The position numbers and the translations under genes were made by a program. A stretch of DNA of 64,000 nt from Tranquillimonas sp964472855 (GTDB lineage: Bacteria > Pseudomonadota > Alphaproteobacteria > Rhodobacterales > Rhodobacteraceae): contig CAYYMJ010000010.1 of assembly GCA_964472855.1 (NCBI GenBank), positions 7,222 to 71,221 on the forward strand. Direction: 5' to 3'. Shown here one piece after another: positions 1 to 8,274 of the stretch. The notes under the pieces were generated by a model. It had not been told where the DNA came from, made no database searches, and was given only the letters and a program-made list of their open reading frames with translations. The stretch's first letter is position 1, and each line of letters opens with the position of its first letter.

Positions 1-1021
1 CCAGCGCCCAATACTCGCGCATGCGCAGGAAGGCGCCGGCCAGAATCAGCACGACGGCCACGAACAGCACCTGCCAGCCCAGCGGCAGGTCGGCCAGATG
101 CGCGTCGGCAACCAGGTTCAGGATCACCGGCAGACCGACGATCAGGATCGCGCCCAGATAGTTGCCCATGACACTGCCCAGCCCGCCGATGATGGCGATG
201 AACAGCACCCGGAAGCTGAGCGGAATGTCGAACAGGTTCGGCTCGGCCGCGCCACGCCACATGAAGACGAACAGCGCGCCGGCCACGCCCACCACATAGG
301 ACGACACGGCAAAGGCCGTCAGCTTCGATTTCATCAGATTGATGCCGATCAGCTCGGCCGCGATATCCATGTCGCGGGTGGCTTTCCACATCCGTCCCAG
401 GTAGCCACGGGTCAGGTTGATGACCAGAAGCGTCATGACCGTCACGATGCCCAGCACAAGATAGTATTGCGTCAGCGACCCTGCCTGCGGCCCGGCCACG
501 TAATGCCCCGCGATGTCGAGGTTCGGCACCTGGATCGCCCCCGAGGCGTTGTAATTGTAAAGCCAGCCCCATTTCTCGAACAGCCAGACCAGAAAGAACT
601 GCGCGGCCAGCGTGGCGATGGCGAGGTAAAAGCCCTTGATCCGCAAACTGGGAATGCCGAACACCACGCCGATGCCGGCCGCGAAGAAGCCCGACAGCAG
701 GATGGCCACGATCGGGTTCATCCACGGAAATATCGTCACCAGCTTGTAACAGGCATAGGCGCCCACGCCCATGAAGGCGGCGGTGCCAAGGCTCAGTTGC
801 CCGGCATAGCCGGTCAGCACGTTCAGCCCCAGCGCCGCCAGCGAATAGATCAGGATCGGGATCAGCAGCGCCTGAAAGGCGAACTCGGACGCGGTCAGCG
901 GAAAGATCACCCAGGCAAAGATCAGGATGATCCCCAGCAGGAACGCGTCCTGCTTGACCGGAAACAGCGCCTGATCGCGGCGATAGCTGGTCTTGAACTG
1001 CCCGGCGGTGCGATAAAGCAT
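1..1021 (-). CDS. livM: Branched-chain amino acid type ABC transporter permease LivM (partial, C-terminus off window)
   Basis: The reverse strand from an ATG at 1021 reads MLYRTAGQFKTSY and then a series of hydrophobic helices without a stop to the window edge, so the C-terminus is missing. The glycine-rich TGYAGQLSLGTAAFMGVGAY segment near residue 70 is the conserved signature of LivM-type inner-membrane permeases. LivM pairs with LivH to form the membrane channel of high-affinity uptake systems for branched-chain amino acids, amides or related carboxylates. It begins 5 bp after the livH stop, so the two are cotranscribed. The substrate cannot be read from the permease. Confidence 0.9.
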   Translation of the reverse strand, partial: MLYRTAGQFKTSYRRDQALFPVKQDAFLLGIILIFAWVIFPLTASEFAFQALLIPILIYSLAALGLNVLTGYAGQLSLGTAAFMGVGAYACYKLVTIFPWMNPIVAILLSGFFAAGIGVVFGIPSLRIKGFYLAIATLAAQFFLVWLFEKWGWLYNYNASGAIQVPNLDIAGHYVAGPQAGSLTQYYLVLGIVTVMTLLVINLTRGYLGRMWKATRDMDIAAELIGINLMKSKLTAFAVSSYVVGVAGALFVFMWRGAAEPNLFDIPLSFRVLFIAIIGGLGSVMGNYLGAILIVGLPVILNLVADAHLADLPLGWQVLFVAVVLILAGAFLRMREYWAL

Positions 1022-1026
1022 GGCTT

Positions 1027-1980
1027 TCAGACCCTTTCGATGATCTTTTCGCCGAACAGGCCCTGAGGCCGGAACAGCAGCACGATCAGGGCCAGCACGA
1101 AGGCGAACCAGGTTTCGGTATTGCCGCCCATCAGGGGCTGGCCCCAGTAGATCTCGAACAGCTTTTCAAGCATCCCGATCATCAGCCCGCCGACGATGGC
1201 GCCGGTAATGCTTTCCAGCCCGCCCAGCATCAGGACCGGCAGCGCCTTGAAGGCGATGACCTCAAGCGCGAAACTCACGCCGGCCCGGGCGCCCCACGCG
1301 ACCCCGGTCACCAGCGCCACGATCCCGGCAATGAACCACACCAGCACCCAGATCGTGCGCAGCGAGATGCCCACCGACAGCGCAGCCTGATGGTCGTCGC
1401 CCAGCGCCCGCACGGCGCGGCCCATCCGGGTATAGTTGAGAAACCCCAGCAGCCCCACCACCAGCAGCGAAGCCACGACCACCACGGTGATATCCAGATG
1501 CTGCAAAATCAGCAGGCCGCCCCAGGGTTCCAGCACGGTGTCGCCGGTGGGAATACCCAGTTCGGCCGAAATCATAACCTTGTTCTCGCCGCCGAAAATC
1601 AGCTCGCCCAGCCCGATCAGGAACAGGGTGATGCCGATCGTGGCCATGAACAGGATGATGTCGGGTTGCCCGATCAGCGGGCGCAGCACCACACGCTCGA
1701 TCCCGACGGCCAGCCCGTACATGACCATCAGCGTCAGAACCACCGCCACCCAGGCCGGCACCCCCATCTCGTGAAGGCCGACCAGCGTCAGCGCGGCGAA
1801 CACCACCATGATGCCCTGCGCAAAGTTGAAGATGCGCGACGACCGGAAGATCAGCACCAGCCCCAGCGCGATCAGCGCGTAAAGGATGCCCGACACCAAC
1901 CCCTCCCACAGCACCTGCAGCAGGAAATCCGGTGCCGACACCATGTCGGCAAAGGGCGTCACGAATATCTCTTTCAGCAT
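1027..1980 (-). CDS. livH: Branched-chain amino acid type ABC transporter permease LivH
   Basis: This 317-residue inner-membrane permease has the LivH fold. Its N-terminal helices carry the GILYALIALGLVLIFRSSRI segment and FNFAQGIMVVF follows near residue 52, both typical of LivH. The C-terminus carries the GGLESITGAIVGGLMIGM motif around residues 255-275. It would form a heterodimeric channel with the LivM-like protein downstream and be energised by the LivG-like ATPase encoded just upstream. The start is an ATG at 1980, 13 bp after the ATPase stop. Length is normal for the family. Substrate is unknown, and the adjacent acyl-CoA ligase suggests a carboxylic acid rather than an amino acid. 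Confidence 0.93.
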   Translation of the reverse strand: MLKEIFVTPFADMVSAPDFLLQVLWEGLVSGILYALIALGLVLIFRSSRIFNFAQGIMVVFAALTLVGLHEMGVPAWVAVVLTLMVMYGLAVGIERVVLRPLIGQPDIILFMATIGITLFLIGLGELIFGGENKVMISAELGIPTGDTVLEPWGGLLILQHLDITVVVVASLLVVGLLGFLNYTRMGRAVRALGDDHQAALSVGISLRTIWVLVWFIAGIVALVTGVAWGARAGVSFALEVIAFKALPVLMLGGLESITGAIVGGLMIGMLEKLFEIYWGQPLMGGNTETWFAFVLALIVLLFRPQGLFGEKIIERV

Positions 1981-1993
1981 GGCGACGGCCCTC

Positions 1994-2806
1994 TCAATGC
2001 TGGACGCCCAGATAAGCGTCGATCACGTCCTGGTTGTTGCGCACCGCGTCGGGGGTGCCGTCACCGATCTTCTTGCCATAGTCCATCACCACCACCCGGT
2101 CGCTGAGGTCCATGACCACGCCCATGTCATGTTCGATCAGGCAGATCGTGGTGCCAAACTCGTCGTTCACGTCGAGGATAAAGCGGCTCATGTCCTCTTT
2201 TTCTTCGACATTCATGCCGGCCATGGGTTCGTCCAGCAGCAACAACCGGGGCTCGGCCGCCAGCGCCCGGGCCAGTTCGACCCGCTTTTTCAGGCCATAG
2301 GGCAGGCGCCCCACCGGCGTCTTGCGGATGCTTTGAATCTCGAGGAAATCGATGATCCGCTCGACCGCCTCGCGGTTGGCGATTTCCTCGCGCTCGGCCC
2401 GGCCCCACCAGATCGCCTGTGACAAAAGCGAGGCGTGCATGTGCGTCAGCCGCCCGGTCATGACATTGTCCAGCACGGTCATGCCCTCGAACAGGGCGAT
2501 GTTCTGGAAGGTGCGGGCGATGCCCTGCCGCGCCACCTGATAGGGTTTCAGCTGCGGGCGCCTGGCGCCGCGAAACCAGATCTCGCCCTCTTGCGGCACG
2601 TAAAAGCCCGACACCACGTTCAGCATCGACGATTTGCCAGCCCCGTTCGGCCCGATGATGGCCCTTATCTCGCCCTCGCAGATGTCGAACGAGATATCCT
2701 CGATCGCCGTCACCCCGCCGAAACGCAGGGTGATGTTGCGCAGTTCCATCATCACCGGTCCGGCCCGGCGGGCGGATGCCGGCGTTGTCGCCTCGGCCAT
2801 GCTCAT
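1994..2806 (-). CDS. livG: ABC transporter ATP-binding protein, LivG type
   Basis: A 270-residue ABC ATPase. Walker A is GPNGAGKSS near residue 53, the Q-loop lies in RTFQNIALFEGMTVLDN, Walker B is LLLLDEPMAGMNVEE, and the switch histidine is in LIEHDMGVVM. The RQGIARTFQ region and a C-terminus after DYGKKIGDGTP are typical of LivG. It would sit on the cytoplasmic face of LivHM. No LivF or binding protein lies on this side, so they may lie beyond the left edge of the window. The ATG at 2806 overlaps the acyl-CoA ligase stop by 4 nt (ATGA), showing translational coupling. Confidence 0.93.
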   Translation of the reverse strand: MSMAEATTPASARRAGPVMMELRNITLRFGGVTAIEDISFDICEGEIRAIIGPNGAGKSSMLNVVSGFYVPQEGEIWFRGARRPQLKPYQVARQGIARTFQNIALFEGMTVLDNVMTGRLTHMHASLLSQAIWWGRAEREEIANREAVERIIDFLEIQSIRKTPVGRLPYGLKKRVELARALAAEPRLLLLDEPMAGMNVEEKEDMSRFILDVNDEFGTTICLIEHDMGVVMDLSDRVVVMDYGKKIGDGTPDAVRNNQDVIDAYLGVQH

Positions 2807-4773
2807 TCCGCCGCCATCCGCCCGCCCAGACCGGAAACCCCGGCATCCTGGATCTTCAGCGTCGCGCGGATCGCGCCCTTGCGCCCGTCTTCATAGGTCA
2901 CTTCGGTCTCCGTCGTTACCTCGGCGCTGCCGTCGTAAAGGGCGGTCACAAGGTCGGCGTATTTCTCGCCGATCACCCCGCGCCGCACCTTGCGGGTGCG
3001 GGTCATCTCGCCATCGTCGGCGTCCAGTTCCTTGTGTAGCACAAGAAACCGGTGAATGACGCAGCCGGCCAGCATTTCGTCGACGGCAAGGCTTTGGTTC
3101 ACCTCGTCCACATGCCCGGCGATCATGCCCAGAACCTGCGGATGCTGGCTCAGTTCCTGATAGCCGCCATAGGCGATATTGTGGCGCTCGGCCCAGTTGC
3201 CCACTGCCGTCAGGTCGATGTTGACGAAGGCACAGCACATGTCGCGGTCGGCCCCGAACACCACCGCCTCAAGGATGTTGGGATAGAATTTCAGCTTGTT
3301 CTCGACGTATTTCGGCGCGAACAGCGCGCCGCCGGCCAGCTTGCCGACGTCCTTGGCCCGGTCGATGATGCGCAGATGCCCGGTGTCGGGCTCGATAAAG
3401 CCGGCGTCACCGGTGGCGACCCAGCCTTCGGCGTCCTTGGTCCCGGCGGTCGACTCGGCATTCTTGAAATACTCGCGGAACACGCCCGGCGAGCGATAGA
3501 AGACCTCGCCATCGTCGGCAATCTTCAGCTCGACCCCGGGCGTCGGCGTGCCCACGGTGTCGGGGCGCACCTCGTCATCCTTTTGCTGGGTGATGAACAC
3601 GCTGGCCTCGGTCTGGCCGTAAAGCTGTTTCAGGTTGATGCCCAGCGCACGGTAGAAATCGAAGATCTCGGGGCCGATCGCCTCGCCCGCCGTATAGCCG
3701 ACACGCACCCGGCTGAACCCCAGCGAGTTCTTCAGCGGGCCATAGACCAGGAATTCGCCCAGCCGGTACATCAGCCGGTCCCAGCCGCCCACCGGCTTGC
3801 CGTCCAGCAACTGCGGGCCGACGCGGCGGGCAACGGCCATGAAGGTGTCGAAGATACGCCGCTTCATGCGGCCGCCATCCTCCATCCGGATCATGATGCT
3901 GGTCAGCTGCGATTCGAACACCCGTGGCGGCGCGAAATAATAGGTCGGCCCGATCTCGCGCAGATCGGTCATCATCGTGTCGGTGGACTCGGGGCAGTTG
4001 ACGCAGAACCCGTTCCAATAGGCCTGCCCGATCGAGAAGATGAAATCGCCGACCCAGGCCATCGGCAAATAGGCCAGCACCTCGTCGCCCTGCCGCAGCC
4101 GGTCAAACTGCGACGAACTGCGGGCGGTCTCGATGATGTTGCGGTTGGTCAGCACCACGCCCTTGGGCCGCCCGGTCGTGCCGCTGGTATACAGCATCAC
4201 GCAGGTGTCGTCGGCCCCCAGCGCACCCCGTCGCCGGTCAAGTTCCGGCAACAGGCGCGCCCGCGCCGCCTGCCCGGCATCGGTCAGCCCCGACAGGCTG
4301 CTCAGCCGGCTGTGGTCATAGTTTCGCAAGCCCCGCTGGTCGAGATAGATCAGGTGGCTCAGGTTATGCAGGCTGTCCTGCACCTCGAGAACCTTGTCCA
4401 CCTGTTCCTGATCGGCGGCGATGATGAACCGGGCGCCGCAATGGTCCAGCACATAGGCAATCTCTTCGCCCACCGCGTCCTGATACAGCGGCACCGGCAC
4501 GCCGCCGGCCGACTGCACCGCCACCATCGACCAGTACAGCGCCGGGCGGTTGCGCCCGATCACGGCCACATGGTCGCCGGGCGCGATCTCCAGCGTCAGC
4601 AGGCCAAGGGCAATTTCCTCGACCCGCGCCGCCACCTCGGACCAGGTCCAGGATTGCCAGATCCCGAATTCCTTTTCGCGATTGGCCGGCAGGTCGCCAA
4701 GCTCACGGGCATTACGGGCCAGCAACCCGGGGATCGATTGCGGATAGGGCGCCTTGGCAGCGATACGCGACAC
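2803..4773 (-). CDS. Long-chain acyl-CoA synthetase / AMP-dependent synthetase
   Basis: A 656-residue adenylate-forming enzyme. The P-loop YTSGTTGRPKG lies near residues 194-205, the adenylate motif is GYTAGEAIGPEIF followed by YGQTEASVF, and the ATGDAGFIE and DRAKDV motifs are present. It activates a carboxylic acid to its CoA thioester via an acyl-AMP, and the length and layout are of the long-chain (FadD15-like) subgroup. The start is a GTG at 4773 and the stop overlaps the ATPase gene downstream by 4 nt. Its position at the head of a Liv-type operon suggests that the imported substrate is activated on entry (inference). Confidence 0.9.
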   Translation of the reverse strand: MSRIAAKAPYPQSIPGLLARNARELGDLPANREKEFGIWQSWTWSEVAARVEEIALGLLTLEIAPGDHVAVIGRNRPALYWSMVAVQSAGGVPVPLYQDAVGEEIAYVLDHCGARFIIAADQEQVDKVLEVQDSLHNLSHLIYLDQRGLRNYDHSRLSSLSGLTDAGQAARARLLPELDRRRGALGADDTCVMLYTSGTTGRPKGVVLTNRNIIETARSSSQFDRLRQGDEVLAYLPMAWVGDFIFSIGQAYWNGFCVNCPESTDTMMTDLREIGPTYYFAPPRVFESQLTSIMIRMEDGGRMKRRIFDTFMAVARRVGPQLLDGKPVGGWDRLMYRLGEFLVYGPLKNSLGFSRVRVGYTAGEAIGPEIFDFYRALGINLKQLYGQTEASVFITQQKDDEVRPDTVGTPTPGVELKIADDGEVFYRSPGVFREYFKNAESTAGTKDAEGWVATGDAGFIEPDTGHLRIIDRAKDVGKLAGGALFAPKYVENKLKFYPNILEAVVFGADRDMCCAFVNIDLTAVGNWAERHNIAYGGYQELSQHPQVLGMIAGHVDEVNQSLAVDEMLAGCVIHRFLVLHKELDADDGEMTRTRKVRRGVIGEKYADLVTALYDGSAEVTTETEVTYEDGRKGAIRATLKIQDAGVSGLGGRMAAE

Positions 4774-4961
4774 GTCAGTTCCTCCCGGCGGGCAGGTTCG
4801 CCCGCGCCCGCCGCCGCATGACGCGGTCTTTCGGGCTCGGCGCAGAGTTCGGGAATTGCGGCGGTCTTGTCAATTGTTTCGCGCTAACACCCAGGCGGGC
4901 CAGATCGTCGCGGTTGCGACGCGTGTTTCGCGGCACCGCGCAACGTGTTACCTTGGGCTCC

Positions 4962-5129
4962 ATGGATCCCATTTCCCTCGCCTTTTATGCGGTCGTCTGC
5001 GGCGTCCTCGGCCTTGCCGCCCCCGCGATGGGCGGCATGGCCGTTCGTCTGTCGGTGGGGGCTGCGGTGGGCCTTGGCGCCGCGGCGCTGCTGCCGCTGT
5101 TGCGCGACATGATGACCTACGGCCCCTGA
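4962..5129 (+). CDS. Small two-helix membrane protein (55 aa, hypothetical)
   Basis: A 55-residue ORF starting at the ATG in the sequence ggctccatggatcccat. It reads MDPISLAFYAVVCGVLGLAA, then a short polar turn, then a second hydrophobic helix (VGAAVGLGAAALLPLL) and a short tail ending in MMTYGP. Two transmembrane segments and an amphipathic end are clear. The same frame is open further upstream but lacks plausible coding features there, so the short start is chosen. It diverges from the acyl-CoA ligase gene. I recall short proteins of this kind in Rhodobacterales, but no function is known to me. Confidence 0.6.
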   Translation: MDPISLAFYAVVCGVLGLAAPAMGGMAVRLSVGAAVGLGAAALLPLLRDMMTYGP

Positions 5130-5188
5130 CAGGGCGAGGGCGCACCGCTTCACCACGGCTCACAAAGCCGGGAGGGGCCCGTTCCGCG

Positions 5189-5256
5189 TCTTCTTTGGCT
5201 GTCCAAATACCTCGGGGGTGAATGCGCCGCAGGCGCAGAGGGGGCGGAGCCCCTTG
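5189..5256 (+). repeat. Dispersed Rhodobacterales-type intergenic element, copy 1
   Basis: Core cttctttggctgtccaaata followed by cctcggggg, then a GC arm with gccgcaggcgcag and gggggcggagcccctt. The core is nearly the reverse complement of the copy at 57604. It lies in the convergent spacer between the 55-aa membrane protein and the flavoprotein. Confidence 0.6.
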
Positions 5257-5259
5257 GCG

Positions 5260-5378
5260 TTTGCCCCGCTAACGCCATGTCCGGCAGCGCATCAAGGCAA
5301 TTGCCCCGCAATTGCCGTGGCCGGCAGCGCATCAAGGCAATTGCCCCGCAATTGCCGCGGCCGGCAGTGCATTGCCCG
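5260..5378. repeat. Tandem repeat, ~40-nt unit, about 3 copies
   Basis: The unit is 40 nt: aattgccccgcaattgccgt followed by ggccggcagcgcatcaaggc. An exact copy is at 5299-5338, with a diverged copy before it and one after it. Short palindromes (gcaattgc) sit inside each unit. This is the first half of the 5130-5701 spacer, which has no convincing gene on either strand. Confidence 0.75.
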
Positions 5379-5380
5379 CA

Positions 5381-5591
5381 ATGCACGAGAGGCCCCCCCC
5401 AAGCCAGCCGCCACGCAATTCCCGTCCCACAACGCACGAGAGGCCCCCCCCAAACCAGTGCCCACGCAATTCCCGTCCCACAACGCACGAGAGGCCCCCC
5501 ACCAAGCCAGCCGCCACGCAATTCCCGTCCCACAACGCACGAGAGCCCCCCCCGGCCCAAGCCAGTCGCCAGGCAATTGCCGTGTCCAGCA
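5381..5591. repeat. Tandem repeat, ~51-nt unit, 4 copies
   Basis: Four head-to-tail copies each start with a(t/c)gcacgagag, run through a tract of seven to nine C, and end with cgcaattcccgtcccaca. The last copy is the most diverged. No spacer lies between copies, so it is not a CRISPR. The block follows the 40-nt repeat directly and continues to the end of the flavoprotein gene. Confidence 0.8.
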
Positions 5592-5701
5592 GCGCTCACC
5601 CAACATCACGCCATCACCCACAGGCAACCGCCGCTTCAAACGCCATCCAACCACGCGCAGCACCGTCCCCACATCGCCCCCGGCGGGAACGCCGTACCGC
5701 C

Positions 5702-6898
5702 CTACGACTGCAAAAGCCCGGCATCCCACAGGGCCGCGTGGCGCCCGGCCCAACGCCCGGTGGCAAGGCATGCGGTCAGCAAATAGCCGCCCGTCGGCGC
5801 CTCCCAGTCCAGCATTTCGCCGGCCAGAAACAGCCCCGGCCGCGCCGTCAGCATCAGGCCCGGGTCCAGACTGTCGGCAGTGATCCCGCCGGCTGTGGAA
5901 ATCGCCTCGTCCAGCGGGCGCAATTCGCCGTATCGCACCGGCAGCGCCTTGATCAGCCCGGGCAGCCGGTCTGGCGCCGGAAAGGGGCGCCCGAATTCCT
6001 GCAGAAGCGCGGTCTTGGCCGGCGTCATCCCCGGCAGGCGCCGCAGGCGGCTGGACAGGCTGTCCTTGGCCCGCCGCGCCAGCCGCTCGCCAATCCAGCC
6101 CGCGGCGCGCCCGGGCAACAGGTCAATCACCAGCGGCGCCCCGTCGCGCAAAGCCGGGGTCAGCGCATACAGCCCGCCCCCTTCCAGCCCGCGTTCGGCA
6201 ATTACAAACTCGCCGCGCGACACCTGCCCACCGCAGGTCAGCGTCGCGCCCTTGACCGGCTGGCCAAACACAGCCGCCATATGCGCCGACCAGTCGACCG
6301 CCAGCCCGGCGTTGGCCGCCCGCAGGGGCGCCAGCGCCGCGCCCGCCCCGGCCAGCAAAGGCACCCACGCCCCGTCGGACCCCAGCCGCGGCCAGCTGGC
6401 GCCACCCAGCGCCAGCACCGCCACGCGCGGGCAAAGCCTGACCGCCCCGTCCGGCGTTGCAAACTCCAGCCCGCCGCCGGACAGGCCGGTCCAGCGCCAG
6501 CGCGTGCGCAACTGCACCCCCGACCCGGCCAGCCGCGACAGCCAGGCCCGCAGCAGGGGCGAGGCCTTCATGGCTGCCGGAAACACCCGCCCGGTCGAGC
6601 CTGTGAACGGGGCGGCCCCCAGCCCTCGGGCCCAATCCTCAACCGCGCCGGGGCCAAAAGCGTCCAGCATCGGCCCCAGCAGCCCGGCCCCGGCCCCGAA
6701 AGCGGCGCGAAAGGCATCGTCCGGCTCCGATCTGGTCAGGTTCAGACCCGACTTGCCGGCCATCAGCAGCTTGCGCGCCGGCGTGGGCATGGCTTCGGCC
6801 AGCAAAACCTGCCGCCCGGCGCCGGCCAGCGCCTCGGCCGCCATCAGCCCGGCCGGGCCCGCCCCGACGACCAGCGCGTCGGCTTCGATCTCTTGCAT
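5702..6898 (-). CDS. HI0933/BaiN-like FAD flavoprotein (TIGR03862 type)
   Basis: A 398-residue FAD-dependent oxidoreductase. The Rossmann motif DALVVGAGPAGLMAAEAL is at the N-terminus, followed by the LLMAGKSGLNLTR segment that replaces the GGGRCN motif of classical HI0933 proteins. The C-terminus carries the LFLAGEMLDWEAPTGGY motif that closes the FAD site. I chose the ATG at 6898 rather than the upstream start because residue 1 then lies just before the Rossmann fold, as in relatives. The reaction is not established for this subgroup. It ends in a convergent spacer rich in tandem repeats and starts beside an HNH pseudogene on the other strand. Confidence 0.85.
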   Translation of the reverse strand: MQEIEADALVVGAGPAGLMAAEALAGAGRQVLLAEAMPTPARKLLMAGKSGLNLTRSEPDDAFRAAFGAGAGLLGPMLDAFGPGAVEDWARGLGAAPFTGSTGRVFPAAMKASPLLRAWLSRLAGSGVQLRTRWRWTGLSGGGLEFATPDGAVRLCPRVAVLALGGASWPRLGSDGAWVPLLAGAGAALAPLRAANAGLAVDWSAHMAAVFGQPVKGATLTCGGQVSRGEFVIAERGLEGGGLYALTPALRDGAPLVIDLLPGRAAGWIGERLARRAKDSLSSRLRRLPGMTPAKTALLQEFGRPFPAPDRLPGLIKALPVRYGELRPLDEAISTAGGITADSLDPGLMLTARPGLFLAGEMLDWEAPTGGYLLTACLATGRWAGRHAALWDAGLLQS

Positions 6899-6932
6899 CT
6901 TGTGTCCCACCCGCGAGTCTCGTCCCACGACC

Positions 6933-7229
6933 ATAACGCCCACCTGCCCTCTGTGCAGCCGGCCGATCCCGCCCGATGTGCCGCAAACGCAAAACCTGCA
7001 TCACCGCGTGCCCCGCGCCAAGCGCGGCAGGGGCGGTGCAACGCTGCGCCTGCACCAGATCTGCCACAAGGATATCCACGCCAAGCTGACTTAGGTGCAA
7101 CTGGCCTGCACCTACAACACCATCGCCGCACTGCAGGCCCACCCCAGGCCGGCCGGCTTCGCGGCACTGCCGGGCCACCCCTGCCGGCATTCAACGCCCG
7201 CACACCGCGGCCCGCGCCGAAACCCCTAG
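6933..7229 (+). pseudogene. HNH endonuclease family protein, degraded
   Basis: Reading from 6945 gives CPLCSRPIPPDVPQ, then LHHRVPRAKRGRGG and LHQICHKDIHAKLT, then an in-frame TAG at 7092. The same frame continues with CTYNTIAALQAHPRPAGFAA to a stop at 7227-7229. This matches the small (about 100-residue) HNH proteins with CPLCxRPIPP, LHHLxPKxKGG, LHQICHxxIH and YNTxxALRAHP blocks that I recall in alphaproteobacteria. The codon where the start should be (6933) is ATA. The tail after the stop has drifted. It fills the divergent spacer between the flavoprotein and the SDR stop. Confidence 0.75.
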
Positions 7230-7984
7230 CCCTGTCCGACCCCGACCAGCGCCCGCACCTCCGGGTCGCGCAGCGAGATGTCCTCGCCCAGCCAGCGGTC
7301 GGCCCCGGGGCCGCACATCCACACCAGCGCCTGCGCCGGCCAGGCGGGCGGAATATGGTCGCTCCACGCCATCTGGCTGACCGGGTTGACGCCCGACGCC
7401 TTGATCTCGCGCTGCATCCGGGTGGCGACCGTCCCCGGCGACAGGCCCAGCGCCCGGATGCCCCGGCCGCGATATTCCAGGTCGGCCATGCGCGTCAGCA
7501 TATGGGCCCCGGCCTTGGAACTGCAGTAATGCGACCAGGCCTCGACCGGGCTGTGGGCCGCGCCGGACGACACCGTGATGATCGTGCCGCCACCCTGCTC
7601 CAGCATCACCGGCAGCGCCGCGCGCATGCCCCAGAACACGCCCTTCAGGTTGATGTCGATCGCCGCGCCCCAGGCGGCGGGGTCGGCCGCGGCCATATGC
7701 GCCACCGGCAGGACCACGCCGGCATTGCCCACCAGCACATCCAGCCGCCCGAACCGCGCCACCGTGGCCGCAACCGCCGCCGACACGGCATCGAAATCGG
7801 CCACGTCGCAGGGCAGGGCAAGCGCCTGCGCACCGATGTCGGCCGCGATCTCGCCAATCTCTCCGCCGCTGCGCGCCAACAGCGCCACGTTGGCGCCCGC
7901 CGCCGCAAAGGCCCGCGCCGCCGCCGCGCCAATCCCGCGGCTGGCCCCGGTGATCATCACCACCTTGCCCGTCAGATCGCTCAT
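7226..7984 (-). CDS. Short-chain dehydrogenase/reductase
   Basis: A 252-residue classical SDR, probably a cytosolic NAD(P)H-dependent oxidoreductase. The cofactor motif is TGASRGIGAAAARAFA near residue 14, NAG is in VGNAGVV near residue 85, and the catalytic serine and YxxxK are in VSSGAAHSPVEAW and SHYCSSKAG. The ATG at 7984 (MSDLTGKVV) is the family-like start, and the upstream in-frame extension is not conserved in character. The substrate cannot be inferred. The stop touches the end of the HNH remnant. Confidence 0.88.
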   Translation of the reverse strand: MSDLTGKVVMITGASRGIGAAAARAFAAAGANVALLARSGGEIGEIAADIGAQALALPCDVADFDAVSAAVAATVARFGRLDVLVGNAGVVLPVAHMAAADPAAWGAAIDINLKGVFWGMRAALPVMLEQGGGTIITVSSGAAHSPVEAWSHYCSSKAGAHMLTRMADLEYRGRGIRALGLSPGTVATRMQREIKASGVNPVSQMAWSDHIPPAWPAQALVWMCGPGADRWLGEDISLRDPEVRALVGVGQG

Positions 7985-8090
7985 CTTCGCTCCCCGTCCA
8001 TTTGCCCGCCGCAGGGTTACCGCATTGCGCCGCCACAAGGAACTGCCGGCGGGCGCAACGGACATGCCCCAGCCAAACCCCACCCGTGCC

Positions 8091-8152
8091 CTTCATTGTT
8101 CCGTAAATACTTCGGGGGGGTGCAGGGGGGCGGCGCCCCCCGCCGGCGCTGC
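8091..8152 (+). repeat. Dispersed intergenic element, copy 2
   Basis: cttcattgttccgtaaatac then ttcggggggg, followed by a hairpin arm ggggggcggcgccccccg. Unlike most copies, this one lies between divergent genes (the SDR and the DUF2125 gene), so it need not be a terminator. The rest of the 7985-8274 spacer shows only the ribosome binding site aggagg before 8275. Confidence 0.6.
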
Positions 8153-8274
8153 TGCGGGGAACCGGCGCTGCCGGCAATCGCGGCCCCGAACGTGCCGTCG
8201 CGCCAGATCTGACACCTTGACCGGTCGGGGATGGGCGTCAAAGCTTTCACCAACCCATTCAGGAGGACGATTCG

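Noticed and set aside
5381..5591. Possible CRISPR array
   Set aside because: Repeats abut without unique spacers, are imperfect, and no cas gene is present.
5312..8212. 966-residue plus-strand ORF
   Set aside because: It runs antisense to the flavoprotein and SDR genes, is Pro/Arg/Gln-rich, and arises from high GC. Only its repeat-rich start and a different frame (the HNH remnant) carry interpretable signal.
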